DNA of 64,000 bases from Nitriliruptoria bacterium. Its GTDB lineage: Bacteria > Actinomycetota > Nitriliruptoria > Euzebyales > Egibacteraceae. Within the stretch, counting starts at the first letter, position 1; the number at the start of each line of letters is the position of its first letter. This document shows, piece by piece, positions 16,299 to 27,843 of the stretch. The translations under genes were made by a program, and so were the position numbers. Below the pieces are notes generated by a model. That model saw only the letters and a list, made by a program, of their open reading frames with translations. It was not told the DNA's origin and searched no databases. Where the stretch lies: NCBI GenBank assembly GCA_003553565.1, contig PWER01000097.1, positions 1 through 64,000 on the forward strand, written 5' to 3'.

Positions 16299-17456
16299 GT
16301 GGAGCTCTTCGACACCCGCACGCGCACGACCGCTCCGCTGCGTGCGCCGCGCACGGTGCGCCTGTACGTGTGCGGCATCACCCCCTACGACGCGACGCAC
16401 CTGGGCCACGCGTTCCTCTACACCCACATGGACGTGCTGGTGCGCTGGCTCACCGCGCGGGGGCACCGGGTGCGCCACGTGCGCAACGTCACCGACGTGG
16501 ACGACGACATCATCCGGGTGGCGCGCGAGCGCGGGGTCGACTACCGCGAGCTGGCCGCAACCGAGATCGCGCGCTTCGACGAGGACCTGGCAGCACTGGG
16601 GTGCTGGGCGCCCGACGTCGCGCCGCGGGCCACCGCCACGGTGCCGGCGATCCTCACCGCCGTGCGCGGGCTGGTAGACGCAGGCGCCGCCTACGCGCTC
16701 GACGACGGTCGGGTCTACTTCGACGTGCAGCGAGCCGAGCGCTTCGGCGCGCTGTCGCGCCTGGACCGCGACGCGATGCTGCCGCAGTTCGCCGAGAAGG
16801 GCGGCGACCCGGAGGCGCCGGGCAAGCGCGACGCGCTGGACTTCCTGCTGTGGCAGCCCTCGGCGCCCGACGAGCCAGCCTGGGACAGCGCCTGGGGCCC
16901 CGGTCGACCGGGTTGGCACATCGAGTGCTCCACGATGGCCATGGAGGAGCTCGGCCCGACGATCGACCTGCACGGCGGAGGTTCCGATCTCACCTTCCCG
17001 CATCACGAGGCCGAGATCGTCCAGGCCGAGGAGCTGACCGGACAGCGGCCGTTCGCGCGCAGCTGGCTGCACTGCGCGATGGTCTGCGGCGAGGACGGCG
17101 AGAAGATGGCCAAGTCCCGCGGCAACCTGGCGTTCGTGGCCGACCTGCGCACGCACACCGAGTCCGCCGCGCTGCGGCTGCTGATCCTCCAGCACCACTA
17201 CCGCCAGGGGTGGTGCTACCAGGCCACGCAGCTGCCCACCGCCAGCGAGCAGCTCAAGCGCTGGCGCGCGGCGGCCGAGCGGGGCGACCAGGAGGCACCC
17301 GGCGCGCGCGAGGAGGTGCACGCCGCGCTCGACGCCGACCTCGACACCCCGCGCGCGCTGGCGGTCCTGGACGCTGCCGCGGATGCCGGGGCGGGCGCGA
17401 CGGTGCGCTGGGGTGCGGGCCTGCTCGGCGTCCGCCTCGAGCCCGCCTCGGCATGA
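16299..17456 (+). CDS. mshC: MshC-type cysteine ligase of mycothiol synthesis (CysRS paralogue)
   Basis: A 385-residue class-I synthetase-like enzyme. MshC joins cysteine to glucosaminyl-inositol in mycothiol biosynthesis. The signature YVCGITPYDATHLGHA is characteristic of MshC, where cysteinyl-tRNA synthetase has YVCGPTVYD. The family zinc ligands are present as Cys in YVCG, Cys in HIECS, and the His pair in LTFPHHEAE. The KMSKS loop reads KMAKS. The protein also lacks the anticodon-binding C-terminal domain of full CysRS, agreeing with MshC length (about 400 residues). GTG start. A mycothiol S-conjugate amidase gene (mca) lies 4.4 kb downstream. A truncated CysRS is the alternative. Confidence 0.8.
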   Translation: MELFDTRTRTTAPLRAPRTVRLYVCGITPYDATHLGHAFLYTHMDVLVRWLTARGHRVRHVRNVTDVDDDIIRVARERGVDYRELAATEIARFDEDLAALGCWAPDVAPRATATVPAILTAVRGLVDAGAAYALDDGRVYFDVQRAERFGALSRLDRDAMLPQFAEKGGDPEAPGKRDALDFLLWQPSAPDEPAWDSAWGPGRPGWHIECSTMAMEELGPTIDLHGGGSDLTFPHHEAEIVQAEELTGQRPFARSWLHCAMVCGEDGEKMAKSRGNLAFVADLRTHTESAALRLLILQHHYRQGWCYQATQLPTASEQLKRWRAAAERGDQEAPGAREEVHAALDADLDTPRALAVLDAAADAGAGATVRWGAGLLGVRLEPASA

Positions 17457-17508
17457 AGCAGCGCTCCACGATCATCGCCCGCTGTGCATAACAGCGCTGG
17501 TTGCCTGG

Positions 17509-17610
17509 TACGCTCTGGGGTGAGAGACGAGACCTGCTCCCGCGCCGCACGGTCCCGCCCGCAGCCGTCGCTGGCGCCAAGAGGCCCCCGCCCGACCACG
17601 GGGGCCTCTT
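17509..17610 (+). ncRNA. candidate short transcript between mshC and the LysM lipoprotein
   Basis: An extended -10 (TGG then TACGCT, 17509-17514) is followed about 65 nt later by a strong hairpin (17579-17610). Because the next gene lies on the opposite strand, a transcript started here could not be the leader of a gene. It would be about 90 nt long and free-standing. The alternative is that the hairpin simply ends mshC transcription and the -10 is chance. Confidence 0.3.
17579..17610 (+). terminator. intrinsic terminator downstream of mshC
   Basis: A perfect 12-bp stem (17579-17590 with 17599-17610) closes an 8-nt loop. AA at the left and TT plus CTCT at the right give a weak U-containing end in the forward direction. 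It can act for mshC and possibly the convergent lipoprotein gene. Confidence 0.75.
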
Positions 17611-17670
17611 CTCGTGTCTGGCCTCTGCTCTCGTGCGGGGCCCCGCCGGCCGACAGCACGGCCAAGCGCT

Positions 17671-17700
17671 CAGTCCGCGTCAGTCCGCGTCAGTCCGCGT
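17671..17700. repeat. tandem repeat, 10-bp unit x3, spanning a stop codon
   Basis: Three perfect copies of CAGTCCGCGT. On the minus strand they cover the last codons and stop codon of the LysM lipoprotein gene; each copy carries an in-frame-like GAC TGA. Confidence 0.9.
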
Positions 17701-18073
17701 CCTCGGCGTCATCCTCGTCGGCGTCGCGATCCTCGGGATCGACGTCGGGGATCACGAGCTCGTCGCCGACCAGGATCGCGTCGGGATCATCGATGTCGTT
17801 GGCGTCGATGATGTCGTCGACGGCCACGTCGAAGTCGGCGGCGATCGCCGAGAGCGTGTCACCCTCCTGGATCACGTAGGTGACGTCCTCAGGCTCGTCG
17901 GGCTCCGGCTCGTCCTCGGGCTCGTCGGGCTCCGGCTCCTCCTCGGGCTCCTCCATCTCGGGCTCGTCGTCGAGCTCGGCTTCTCCTTCGTCCTCGTCCT
18001 CGCCACAGGCGGCGAGCCCGAGCGCGACGACGAGCAGCAGCGCCGGCGCTGCCCACCGCAACCGTGCCCTCAT
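17690..18073 (-). CDS. LysM-domain lipoprotein with acidic linker
   Basis: A 127-residue lipoprotein. The signal peptide (MRARLRWAAPALLLVVALGL) ends in a lipobox LAAC, so Cys24 or thereabouts is lipidated. A strongly acidic linker follows, with imperfect PEPDEPEDE repeats over about residues 45-65. A single LysM domain (VTYVIQEGDTLSAIAADFDV to ILVGDELVIP) then binds peptidoglycan or chitin-like glycans. The protein should tether the membrane to the cell wall. The last residues are again acidic and the stop codon lies inside a 10-bp triple repeat, so the end has recently been duplicated. Start is the ATG before the signal peptide; GGAGG lies a few bases upstream. Confidence 0.9.
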   Translation of the reverse strand: MRARLRWAAPALLLVVALGLAACGEDEDEGEAELDDEPEMEEPEEEPEPDEPEDEPEPDEPEDVTYVIQEGDTLSAIAADFDVAVDDIIDANDIDDPDAILVGDELVIPDVDPEDRDADEDDAEDAD

Positions 18074-18183
18074 GCCGTCCTCCTTGCCTGGGACCGCCAT
18101 AGAACCACACGCGCGGGTCATGGTCGTGCACGCAGCGACGGCCGCGCCGACGCGGCGACGCGCAGACCCGGGTGCAGCGCTGC

Positions 18184-19908
<1,725 letters not shown>

Positions 19909-20029
19909 AGCGGTCCTCCGTTCGCGTCGGCGACGTCCCGCGGCGGGTGCGCCGGCCCCAGGGCCGGTGCGCGGACGCGCACCGCGGGTGCGATCGAGAC
20001 CCGCAGCGTAGGTTGCCGCGCGGACGCGG

Positions 20030-20917
20030 TCAGCCCAGCCGGGCGGGGGTGCCCAGCGTGGTCAGCAGGGCGATCAGCACACCGAGCAGGAGCACACCGC
20101 CGCCGCGACGGGTGCGGTCGGCCAGCAGGCCCGCCGCCAGCCCGATGCCGCCGGAGAGGCTGGCCTGGTACACGAAGATGGCCAGCTGGGTCGGGTCGAA
20201 CGACAGCACGAAGTTGCCCAGCGCGCCCACCAGCGTCGGGACCACCAGGGTGGGCAGCGTCGTGGTCCCCACCCCGCCGGTGCGGCGCAGCACCAGCAGC
20301 ACCATGGCGATCACCGCCAGCGGCCAGACCACCACCAGCGCGATGCCGCCGATCGGGTCGCCACCGCCGAGGACGACCTGGGTGGCCACCAGCACCCCCG
20401 AGACCGCGGCCACGATGGCCAGCACCCGCCCGATGCGCAGCGCCGCGGGCATGACCCGCTGGGGGTCGCCGCCGAAGGCGTCACGCGCCTTGGTGCTGGT
20501 GTACAGCGCGAGGAACAGCACGCCACCCCAAGCCACGAGGCGCACCACGACCTCGGCCGCGTCGCCGCCGGGCATCAGCAGGGGGTTGCCGGCGCCGGCG
20601 AACACCGGGATGCCCACCAGCACGCCGGCCAGCGAGGCGGCGATCAGCGGCAGCGCCGCCACGAGCCCCGTCAGCACCGTGGGATCAGGCTCCTTGCCGC
20701 GCAGCCCGATGGCCGCCATGCCCTCCCGGCGGTAGCGCATCAGCAGGATGGGCACCACGAGGGTCGCCAGCGCGACCAGGACGATGCGCACCGCCGCGTT
20801 GCCGGTGCCGACGCCGAACAGGCCCAGCACCAGCCGCAGCAGCAGCGGCCCGAAGATGAAGGCGGCCACGGACAGCATGAGGTCGCTGCGGGCGTCCTCG
20901 GTGCTCGCTCCGAACAC
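20030..20917 (-). CDS. polytopic membrane protein, unknown function
   Basis: A 295-residue protein with about eight hydrophobic helices. Its short cytoplasmic loops carry basic residues ([20 protein letters not shown]) and the loop [18 protein letters not shown]. The GLRGKEPD turn is reminiscent of CPBP (CAAX protease-like) proteins, but the conserved EExxxR and FxxxH motifs of that family are not visible. I therefore make no functional call. Expression seems monocistronic: it is flanked by the ettA gene downstream and a divergent MoCF/CinA-like gene upstream with about 120 nt between the starts. Confidence 0.8.
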   Translation of the reverse strand: MFGASTEDARSDLMLSVAAFIFGPLLLRLVLGLFGVGTGNAAVRIVLVALATLVVPILLMRYRREGMAAIGLRGKEPDPTVLTGLVAALPLIAASLAGVLVGIPVFAGAGNPLLMPGGDAAEVVVRLVAWGGVLFLALYTSTKARDAFGGDPQRVMPAALRIGRVLAIVAAVSGVLVATQVVLGGGDPIGGIALVVVWPLAVIAMVLLVLRRTGGVGTTTLPTLVVPTLVGALGNFVLSFDPTQLAIFVYQASLSGGIGLAAGLLADRTRRGGGVLLLGVLIALLTTLGTPARLG

Positions 20918-21023
20918 GGCGGCTCACTTCCACGGGGCGCGGGCCTGCGGTGGACCTGTCGTCGACCACGGGCGCACGCCCGGGTCGGCTGGCAGCCAAT
21001 GCTAGTGCCCGCGCTGACCGGGG

Positions 21024-21029
21024 TACGCT
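21024..21029 (+). promoter_or_regulatory. -10 hexamer TACGCT of a leaderless promoter
   Basis: Ends 7 nt before the ATG of the MoCF/CinA-like gene. No ribosome-binding site is present between the two. Confidence 0.5.
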
Positions 21030-21036
21030 TCGGCCC

Positions 21037-21876
21037 ATGAGCGGCAGGCTGCGCGCGTCGATCGTGGTCATCGGCGACGAGATCCTCAGCGGCCACGTGC
21101 GCGACGCGAACTCCGGCTGGTTGGCCGAGCGGTTGCAGGCGCACGGCGTGCCCCTCGACCGCGTCGCGACCGTGCCTGATGACGAGGCCGCCATCGGCGA
21201 GCACCTCGACCTCGAGCTGGCGCGCTCCCGACCGCGCGTGCTGCTCACCTCCGGGGGCATCGGCTCCACGCCCGACGATCGCACGTTGCCGGCGATCGCG
21301 TCCTTCCTCGGGCGCGCGCTGATGCCCGAGCCCTCCCTGGACGCCGCGGTCACCCAGCGCCTGGACGAGCGCGCGGCCGCGGGACGCGCCCTCGACCCCG
21401 CGCATGCCGCGGCACTGCGCTCCATGGCCCTGGTGCCTGAGGGGGCCAGCCTGATCGGTGCCGGGGGGTTCTCCTCGGCGGTCGCGGTGGACCTGGCCGG
21501 CGGCAGCGACGCGACCGAGGGCGCGACCATCGTGGTGCTGCCCGGGATCCCTGGCGAGCTGCAGCGCATCACCCGCGAGGCCGTCGAGCCCGAGCTGCTC
21601 GCGGGGCGCGGGCAACCGGTGCACACCGAGGAGCTGACCCACCCGTTCCCGGAGTCGCTGCTCACCCCGACCCTGGCGCGCCTGACCGAGCAGCACCCGG
21701 GCCTGCACGTGGGCTCCTACCCGGGATCCGAGGTGGTCGTGCGCCTCTCGGGCCCCCGCGAGGAGGTGACGGCGGCCATGGACGAGGTGCGGGCCGCCGT
21801 GGCGGCCCTGGCTGCCGAGCCGCAGGCGCGCGAGCAGGCCGCGAGCTGGGCGGCGTACTGGGAGCACGGCCCATAG
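21037..21876 (+). CDS. CinA-like MoCF-domain protein (no amidase domain)
   Basis: A 279-residue protein with the molybdopterin-binding-like MoCF domain of CinA. Landmarks are IVVIGDEILSGHVRDANSGWLAERL, ERLQAHGVPLDRVATVPDD, LLTSGGIGSTPDDRTLPAIA and the VVVLPGIPGELQ segment. CinA proteins hydrolyse ADP-ribose or salvage pyridine nucleotides through this domain. The C-terminal nicotinamide-mononucleotide deamidase domain of full CinA (about 150 residues) is missing. Stand-alone MoCF proteins of this kind are common in archaea and actinobacteria. It lies 10 nt before mca. The start is set by leaderless promoter spacing; an earlier in-frame ATG has no support. Confidence 0.8.
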   Translation: MSGRLRASIVVIGDEILSGHVRDANSGWLAERLQAHGVPLDRVATVPDDEAAIGEHLDLELARSRPRVLLTSGGIGSTPDDRTLPAIASFLGRALMPEPSLDAAVTQRLDERAAAGRALDPAHAAALRSMALVPEGASLIGAGGFSSAVAVDLAGGSDATEGATIVVLPGIPGELQRITREAVEPELLAGRGQPVHTEELTHPFPESLLTPTLARLTEQHPGLHVGSYPGSEVVVRLSGPREEVTAAMDEVRAAVAALAAEPQAREQAASWAAYWEHGP

Positions 21877-21879
21877 CCT
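21874..21879 (+). promoter_or_regulatory. -10 hexamer TAGCCT of a leaderless promoter
   Basis: The hexamer overlaps the stop codon of the preceding gene and ends 7 nt before the ATG of mca, with no ribosome-binding site. Confidence 0.45.
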
Positions 21880-21886
21880 TGCCGGC

Positions 21887-22771
21887 ATGGCCCCTCACGC
21901 GATGTTCGTCCACGCCCATCCCGACGATGAGTCGAGCAAGGGCGCGGCCACCATGGCCAAGCTCGCCGACCAGGGCTACCGCGTCTCGGTGGTGACGCTG
22001 ACCGACGGCTCAGCCGGGGAGATCCTCAACCCCAAGATGGATCGTCCGGGCGTGGCCGAGCGGATGCCCGAGGTGCGACGTCAGGAGCTGGCGCGCGCCC
22101 TGGACGTGATCGGCGTGACCGACCACTTCTGGCTCGGCTACCGGGACTCGGGCTTCGTGGAGGACTTCGACGGCGATGGCTCGGTGCTGGCCGGTGACGC
22201 CTTCTACAACATGGATCGCGACCGCGTGGTGCGCGACCTCGTGGAGATCGTGCGCTCGACGCGCCCCGAGGTGATCGTCACCTACCCCGAGGACGGCGGC
22301 TACCCCCATCCTGACCACCTGCGGTGCCACGACGTGAGCGTCGAGGCCTACCACGCCGCCGGTGACGCGGCGCGCTATCCGGACGCGGGCGAGCCGCACG
22401 AGCCGCTGAAGCTCTACTACACCAACGTGCTGTCGCGGCGACGGGTGGAGACCCTGCACGCCGCGTGCGAGGAGCGCGGCATCGAGTCGCCGCTGCAGCG
22501 GTTCCTGGACCGGCTGGACCCTGATGAGCCCGATCCGAACACCACCCACGTCGAGGTCGGCGCCTGGATCGAGCGCCGCAGCCAGGCCCTGCTGGCCCAC
22601 GCCACCCAGGTCGACCCCGATGGCATGTGGTTCCGGATCCCCGAGGACCTCATCCGCGAGGTCTACCCCTACGAGGACTTCCAGCTCGCCCACGCGCGGG
22701 TGACCACAGCCATCCCCGAGCACTCGCTGTTCGAGGGCATCCTTCCCGACACCGCCGCCTCGAGCGCCTAG
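21887..22771 (+). CDS. mca: mycothiol S-conjugate amidase
   Basis: A 294-residue LmbE/PIG-L family zinc amidase. Zinc ligands are in AHPDDE (residues 10-15) and GGYPHPDHLRCHD. The N-terminal SSKGAATMAKLADQGY and ILNPKMD segments, plus PLKLYYTNVLSRRR further on, are typical of Mca. Mca cleaves mycothiol S-conjugates to release mercapturic acids and thus detoxifies electrophiles. The related deacetylase MshB has a different C-terminal region. Together with mshC upstream this indicates mycothiol as the main thiol. The last codons and TAG lie inside a perfect 27-bp tandem duplication, and a hairpin terminator follows. Confidence 0.92.
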   Translation: MAPHAMFVHAHPDDESSKGAATMAKLADQGYRVSVVTLTDGSAGEILNPKMDRPGVAERMPEVRRQELARALDVIGVTDHFWLGYRDSGFVEDFDGDGSVLAGDAFYNMDRDRVVRDLVEIVRSTRPEVIVTYPEDGGYPHPDHLRCHDVSVEAYHAAGDAARYPDAGEPHEPLKLYYTNVLSRRRVETLHAACEERGIESPLQRFLDRLDPDEPDPNTTHVEVGAWIERRSQALLAHATQVDPDGMWFRIPEDLIREVYPYEDFQLAHARVTTAIPEHSLFEGILPDTAASSA

Positions 22772-22807
22772 CGCCGGGGCGCCGCCTCGAGCGCCTAGCG
22801 CCGGGGC
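22754..22807. repeat. tandem duplication, 27-bp unit x2, spanning the mca stop codon
   Basis: Two perfect adjacent 27-bp copies (22754-22780 and 22781-22807). The first includes the last codons and TAG stop of mca; the second repeats the same TAG in the same frame outside the gene. Confidence 0.95.
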
Positions 22808-22815
22808 GACCAGCC

Positions 22816-22841
22816 GGGGGCACGGCGCTGGCCGTGCCCCC
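22816..22841 (+). terminator. terminator hairpin downstream of mca
   Basis: A perfect 10-bp stem (22816-22825 with 22832-22841) closes a 6-nt loop, 45 nt past the mca stop. No U tract. Confidence 0.7.
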
Positions 22842-22950
22842 GTCGCGTGCCGGCCAGCGAGCCGAACGACGATCCGCTCTCAAGAACGCTGCGTAACACG
22901 CCGACACTCTCTGTGAAGCCCACGGTAGGGCGACCAGGGAAGGTCAGGCC

Positions 22951-25002
22951 ATGCACGGTGAGCGGGAGCGGGCAGCACAGCAGCGGACCGTCGACCCCGA
23001 GCGCGCCCCACAGGACCGCGGTGCGACGTGCCGGGTGCTGCGCTCGGTGCTGCTGGGGCTGGTGGTGGCCCTGGTGACCGTCATCGGGAGCCCCGGCGAG
23101 GCTGACGCGACCACCGCAGCCGACGCGTCCGACGGCGAGCGCGCCAGCGCCGACCACGACCCCATGCTGGAGCGCCCCGACGAGCCCGCCGAGAAGGGGG
23201 CCTCGGACCTGCTGCTCGGCGCGGAGATGGACAGCGCCGACAGCGACCGCTGGTGGCTGACGAGCCTGGCCGCCCCCGAGGCCAGGGACCTGTTCAGCGT
23301 GCCGGAGCACAGCACCGTGGCGGTGCTCGACACGACACCGGATGTGCAGCGGGCCGACATCAGCGCTGACCGCGCGCTGGACCCGATCAAGGTGGTCGAG
23401 GGCGATCACGACCGGCATGGCACCGCGGTCAGCGCCCTGGCCGCCGGCGACCCGCACGGGACCTGCACCGGCTGCGACCTGCTGCCGGTCACGGTCCTGT
23501 CCACCGACGGCCAGAGCCGCGCGAGCCACGTCGCCGAGGGCATCGACGCTGCCGTCGCCGCGGGCGCCGAGGTGATCTCGCTGTCGCTGGGCGGCGCATC
23601 GGGCAGCGCCCTGCTCGAGGGGGCGGTGCAGGATGCGCTCGACGACGACGTCGTGGTCGTCGCCGCAGCCGGCAACACCGGGGAGGAGGAGGACTTCTAC
23701 CCGGGGGCCTACGACGGCGTGCTGTCGGTCGCAGCGCATGACGAGTCCGCGCAGCGCTACTCGTGGTCCACCTTCGGTGACTGGGTCACGGTGGCCGCAC
23801 CGGGCTGCTCCGAGCTGCCGCTCGAGGGGTCACAGAGCTTCTGCGGCACCTCGGCTGCCACCCCAATGGTGGCTGGCATCGCCGGGATGCTGCGCAGCGC
23901 GGTCCCCGAGGCCGAGGCGGAGGAGGTCGTGGCAGCCATCGCGGGCTCCGACAGCGACCTCGGCTTCGTGGAGCACGGCCAGGTCGATGCCGTCACCGCC
24001 CTGCTCGATCTCGCCGAGCGCACCGGGACCGACCTCGAGTCCTCCGGCGATGACGACGGCGACCAGGCACACCTGCTCGACGACGCGACGATCGACGAGC
24101 TGCCCGACGCGCCCGCCGAGGCGGCCGTGGCGCTGTCGCAGAAGCGCTTCGCCGACGGTGAGGCCCCTGGCGCGCTGGTCACCCGCAGCGATGCGTTCCC
24201 CGACGCGCTGTCGGGCAGCACGCTGGCCGGCGACCGCCCGGTGCTCTATGCCGAGGGCGACACGGTGACCACCGAGACGCTCGCCGAGCTCAAGCGCGTG
24301 CTGGCCGAGGACGCGACCGTGCACGTCCTCGGCGGGGACCAAGCGCTGGGCGAGTCCGTCGTCGACGCGCTGCGGGACCTGGCCGACGACGTCGAGCGCC
24401 TGGCGGGCGGCGACCGCATCGCCACGGCCCTGGCAGTCGCCGAGCAGATCGACGACCCGGACACGGTGTTCCTGGCGCGCGCGGACGAGTGGGCCGACGC
24501 CGTGGCGGTGGGCGGTCCCGCCGCTGCGACCGGCACCCCGGTGCTGCTCACCGACAGCGACGAGCTCGACCCGCGCGTCGCCGACTACCTCGCAGCGCAC
24601 GACATCGACGACGTCACCCTGCTCGGAGGCACCGCGGCGCTGGGCGACGAGGTGGCCGAGGCCGTGGCCGACCTCACCGACCGCGAGCCCGGGCGCATCG
24701 CCGGCAGCAACCGCACCGAGACCAGCGCGCGCATCGCCGAGGAGCTGGTCGATCGCAGCGGCGCCGGCGCCATCATCATCGGCGGAGCGCACCCGGACGG
24801 CTGGACCGCAGGCCTGGCCGCCGCGCCGCTGGCCGCCTCGGGGCCGTTCCCGGTGCTGCTCGCCGACAGCGACGGGGCGCTGTGCACCCACACCAGCGAC
24901 GAGCTCGCCGCCCGCTGGAACGGCGACCCGCTGCAGCTGACCATCCCGGGCTCGCTGGCCCAGACGACGACGGACAGCGTCAGCGAGCTGTCGACCGACT
25001 GA
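22951..25002 (+). CDS. secreted subtilisin-like protease with cell-wall-binding repeats
   Basis: A 683-residue exported protein. A signal helix is near residues 30-48 (VLRSVLLGLVVALVTVIG). The subtilase (S8) domain follows with Asp127 in VAVLDTTPD, His156 in DRHGTAV, the oxyanion Asn242 in AAAGNTG and Ser301 in CGTSAATPMVAG. From about residue 400 come two to three cell-wall-binding-2 (PF04122) repeats. Each has a pattern such as GALVTRSDAFPDALSGS, VHVLGGDQALGESVVDAL and RLAGGDRIATALAVAEQ. They should hold the enzyme on cell-wall polymer. The repeat end is short, so it may be degraded at the C-terminus. It may process surface proteins or peptides. No recognisable ribosome-binding site precedes the ATG. 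Confidence 0.92.
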   Translation: MHGERERAAQQRTVDPERAPQDRGATCRVLRSVLLGLVVALVTVIGSPGEADATTAADASDGERASADHDPMLERPDEPAEKGASDLLLGAEMDSADSDRWWLTSLAAPEARDLFSVPEHSTVAVLDTTPDVQRADISADRALDPIKVVEGDHDRHGTAVSALAAGDPHGTCTGCDLLPVTVLSTDGQSRASHVAEGIDAAVAAGAEVISLSLGGASGSALLEGAVQDALDDDVVVVAAAGNTGEEEDFYPGAYDGVLSVAAHDESAQRYSWSTFGDWVTVAAPGCSELPLEGSQSFCGTSAATPMVAGIAGMLRSAVPEAEAEEVVAAIAGSDSDLGFVEHGQVDAVTALLDLAERTGTDLESSGDDDGDQAHLLDDATIDELPDAPAEAAVALSQKRFADGEAPGALVTRSDAFPDALSGSTLAGDRPVLYAEGDTVTTETLAELKRVLAEDATVHVLGGDQALGESVVDALRDLADDVERLAGGDRIATALAVAEQIDDPDTVFLARADEWADAVAVGGPAAATGTPVLLTDSDELDPRVADYLAAHDIDDVTLLGGTAALGDEVAEAVADLTDREPGRIAGSNRTETSARIAEELVDRSGAGAIIIGGAHPDGWTAGLAAAPLAASGPFPVLLADSDGALCTHTSDELAARWNGDPLQLTIPGSLAQTTTDSVSELSTD

Positions 25003-25016
25003 TCTGCGCGCCATAG

Positions 25017-25049
25017 CCCGCGCGCCCGGCAGCCCCACCGGCGCGCGGG
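25017..25049 (+). terminator. terminator hairpin downstream of the subtilase gene
   Basis: A perfect 10-bp G/C stem (25017-25026 with 25040-25049) closes a 13-nt loop, 15 nt past the stop codon. Confidence 0.65.
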
Positions 25050-25090
25050 CCTCGCGCGTGCCGCGAGCCGACGGGTGCTCGCCCTCGGCC

Positions 25091-25096
25091 TAGGCT
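25091..25096 (+). promoter_or_regulatory. -10 hexamer TAGGCT of a leaderless promoter
   Basis: Ends 7 nt before the proposed TTG start of the SRPBCC gene, the same spacing as at other genes in the window; this supports that start. Confidence 0.45.
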
Positions 25097-25103
25097 GGCG
25101 GCG

Positions 25104-25562
25104 TTGCCCTCGACCGTGCGCGTCCACGCCCGCAGCGCCGCTGCCGCACCGCTGCTGTGGCACCTCGCCGCCGCCCCGCGGTGGTGGCCCGTCTGGGCGC
25201 CCCACCTGCGCCGCGTCCGCGACACGGACGGCGTGCCGGTCCGCGGCGAGGTCGCGCTCGGCGATCGCCTGCGCATCGACAGCGTCGCTCCGCTGGTGGG
25301 CGTGCACGCCGAGGTCACCCGTGTCGACCCCGGCCGACGCTGGGACTTCGTGGTTGACCTCCCCGGCCCGTGGCGGCTGGTGTCGGCCCACCACGTGGCC
25401 CCGCTGCCCCGAGGCTCGCGGGTGACGGTGGCGCTGTGGCTGGAGGGCCCTGCGGGCGGGGTCGTCGGCTGGGGCCCGCTGCGGGCCTACCGGCCGCTCG
25501 CGGCCTGGGCGGTGCGGCGCCTGGCCGCGCTCGCCGACCAGCATCCCGAGCCCCGCGGATGA
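25104..25562 (+). CDS. SRPBCC-fold (START/polyketide-cyclase-like) protein
   Basis: A 152-residue protein of the SRPBCC lipid-binding fold. The pattern is typical: VRVHARSAAAAPLLWHLAAAPRWWPVWAPHL, then a set of strands including GEVALGDRLRIDS and WDFVVDLPGPWRLVSAHHV, and a long C-terminal helix YRPLAAWAVRRLAALADQ. Members bind hydrophobic ligands or act as cyclases; no specific substrate can be named. The start is a TTG placed by promoter spacing; a GTG four codons on is the alternative. Short duplicated sequence follows the stop. Neighbours (subtilase upstream, DUF255 protein downstream) give no hint of function. Confidence 0.75.
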   Translation: MPSTVRVHARSAAAAPLLWHLAAAPRWWPVWAPHLRRVRDTDGVPVRGEVALGDRLRIDSVAPLVGVHAEVTRVDPGRRWDFVVDLPGPWRLVSAHHVAPLPRGSRVTVALWLEGPAGGVVGWGPLRAYRPLAAWAVRRLAALADQHPEPRG

Positions 25563-25571
25563 GGCGCCCGA

Positions 25572-25613
25572 GCCGGGGCGTCCGGCGCGCTTGCCGGGGC
25601 GGCCGGCGCGCTT
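25572..25613. repeat. tandem duplication, 21-bp unit x2, just past a stop codon
   Basis: Two adjacent 21-bp copies (25572-25592, 25593-25613) with one T/G difference, starting 9 nt after the stop codon of the SRPBCC gene. The 140-nt spacer to the next gene holds no other feature except a TACCGT hexamer at 25619. Confidence 0.9.
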
Positions 25614-25702
25614 GCCGCTACCGTCGCGGATGACGCGCCGGCCCGGGGCCCCACCGCGCCCCAGGGTCCGGCTACCTGCGAGCCCGATCCGGGAGCCCGC
25701 TC

Positions 25703-27751
<2,049 letters not shown>

Positions 27752-27843
27752 CCCGCGACACCGACCCGGTGCGTCGAGCGCGGGCACGCCCCGTCAGGGT
27801 GCGAGGATGCGCGGCGACCGATCACGATGATGAGGCGAGCGCC

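Noticed and set aside
17509-17610. 6C-type actinobacterial RNA
   Set aside because: The region has C-rich runs but not the two stem-loops with six or more consecutive C that define it.
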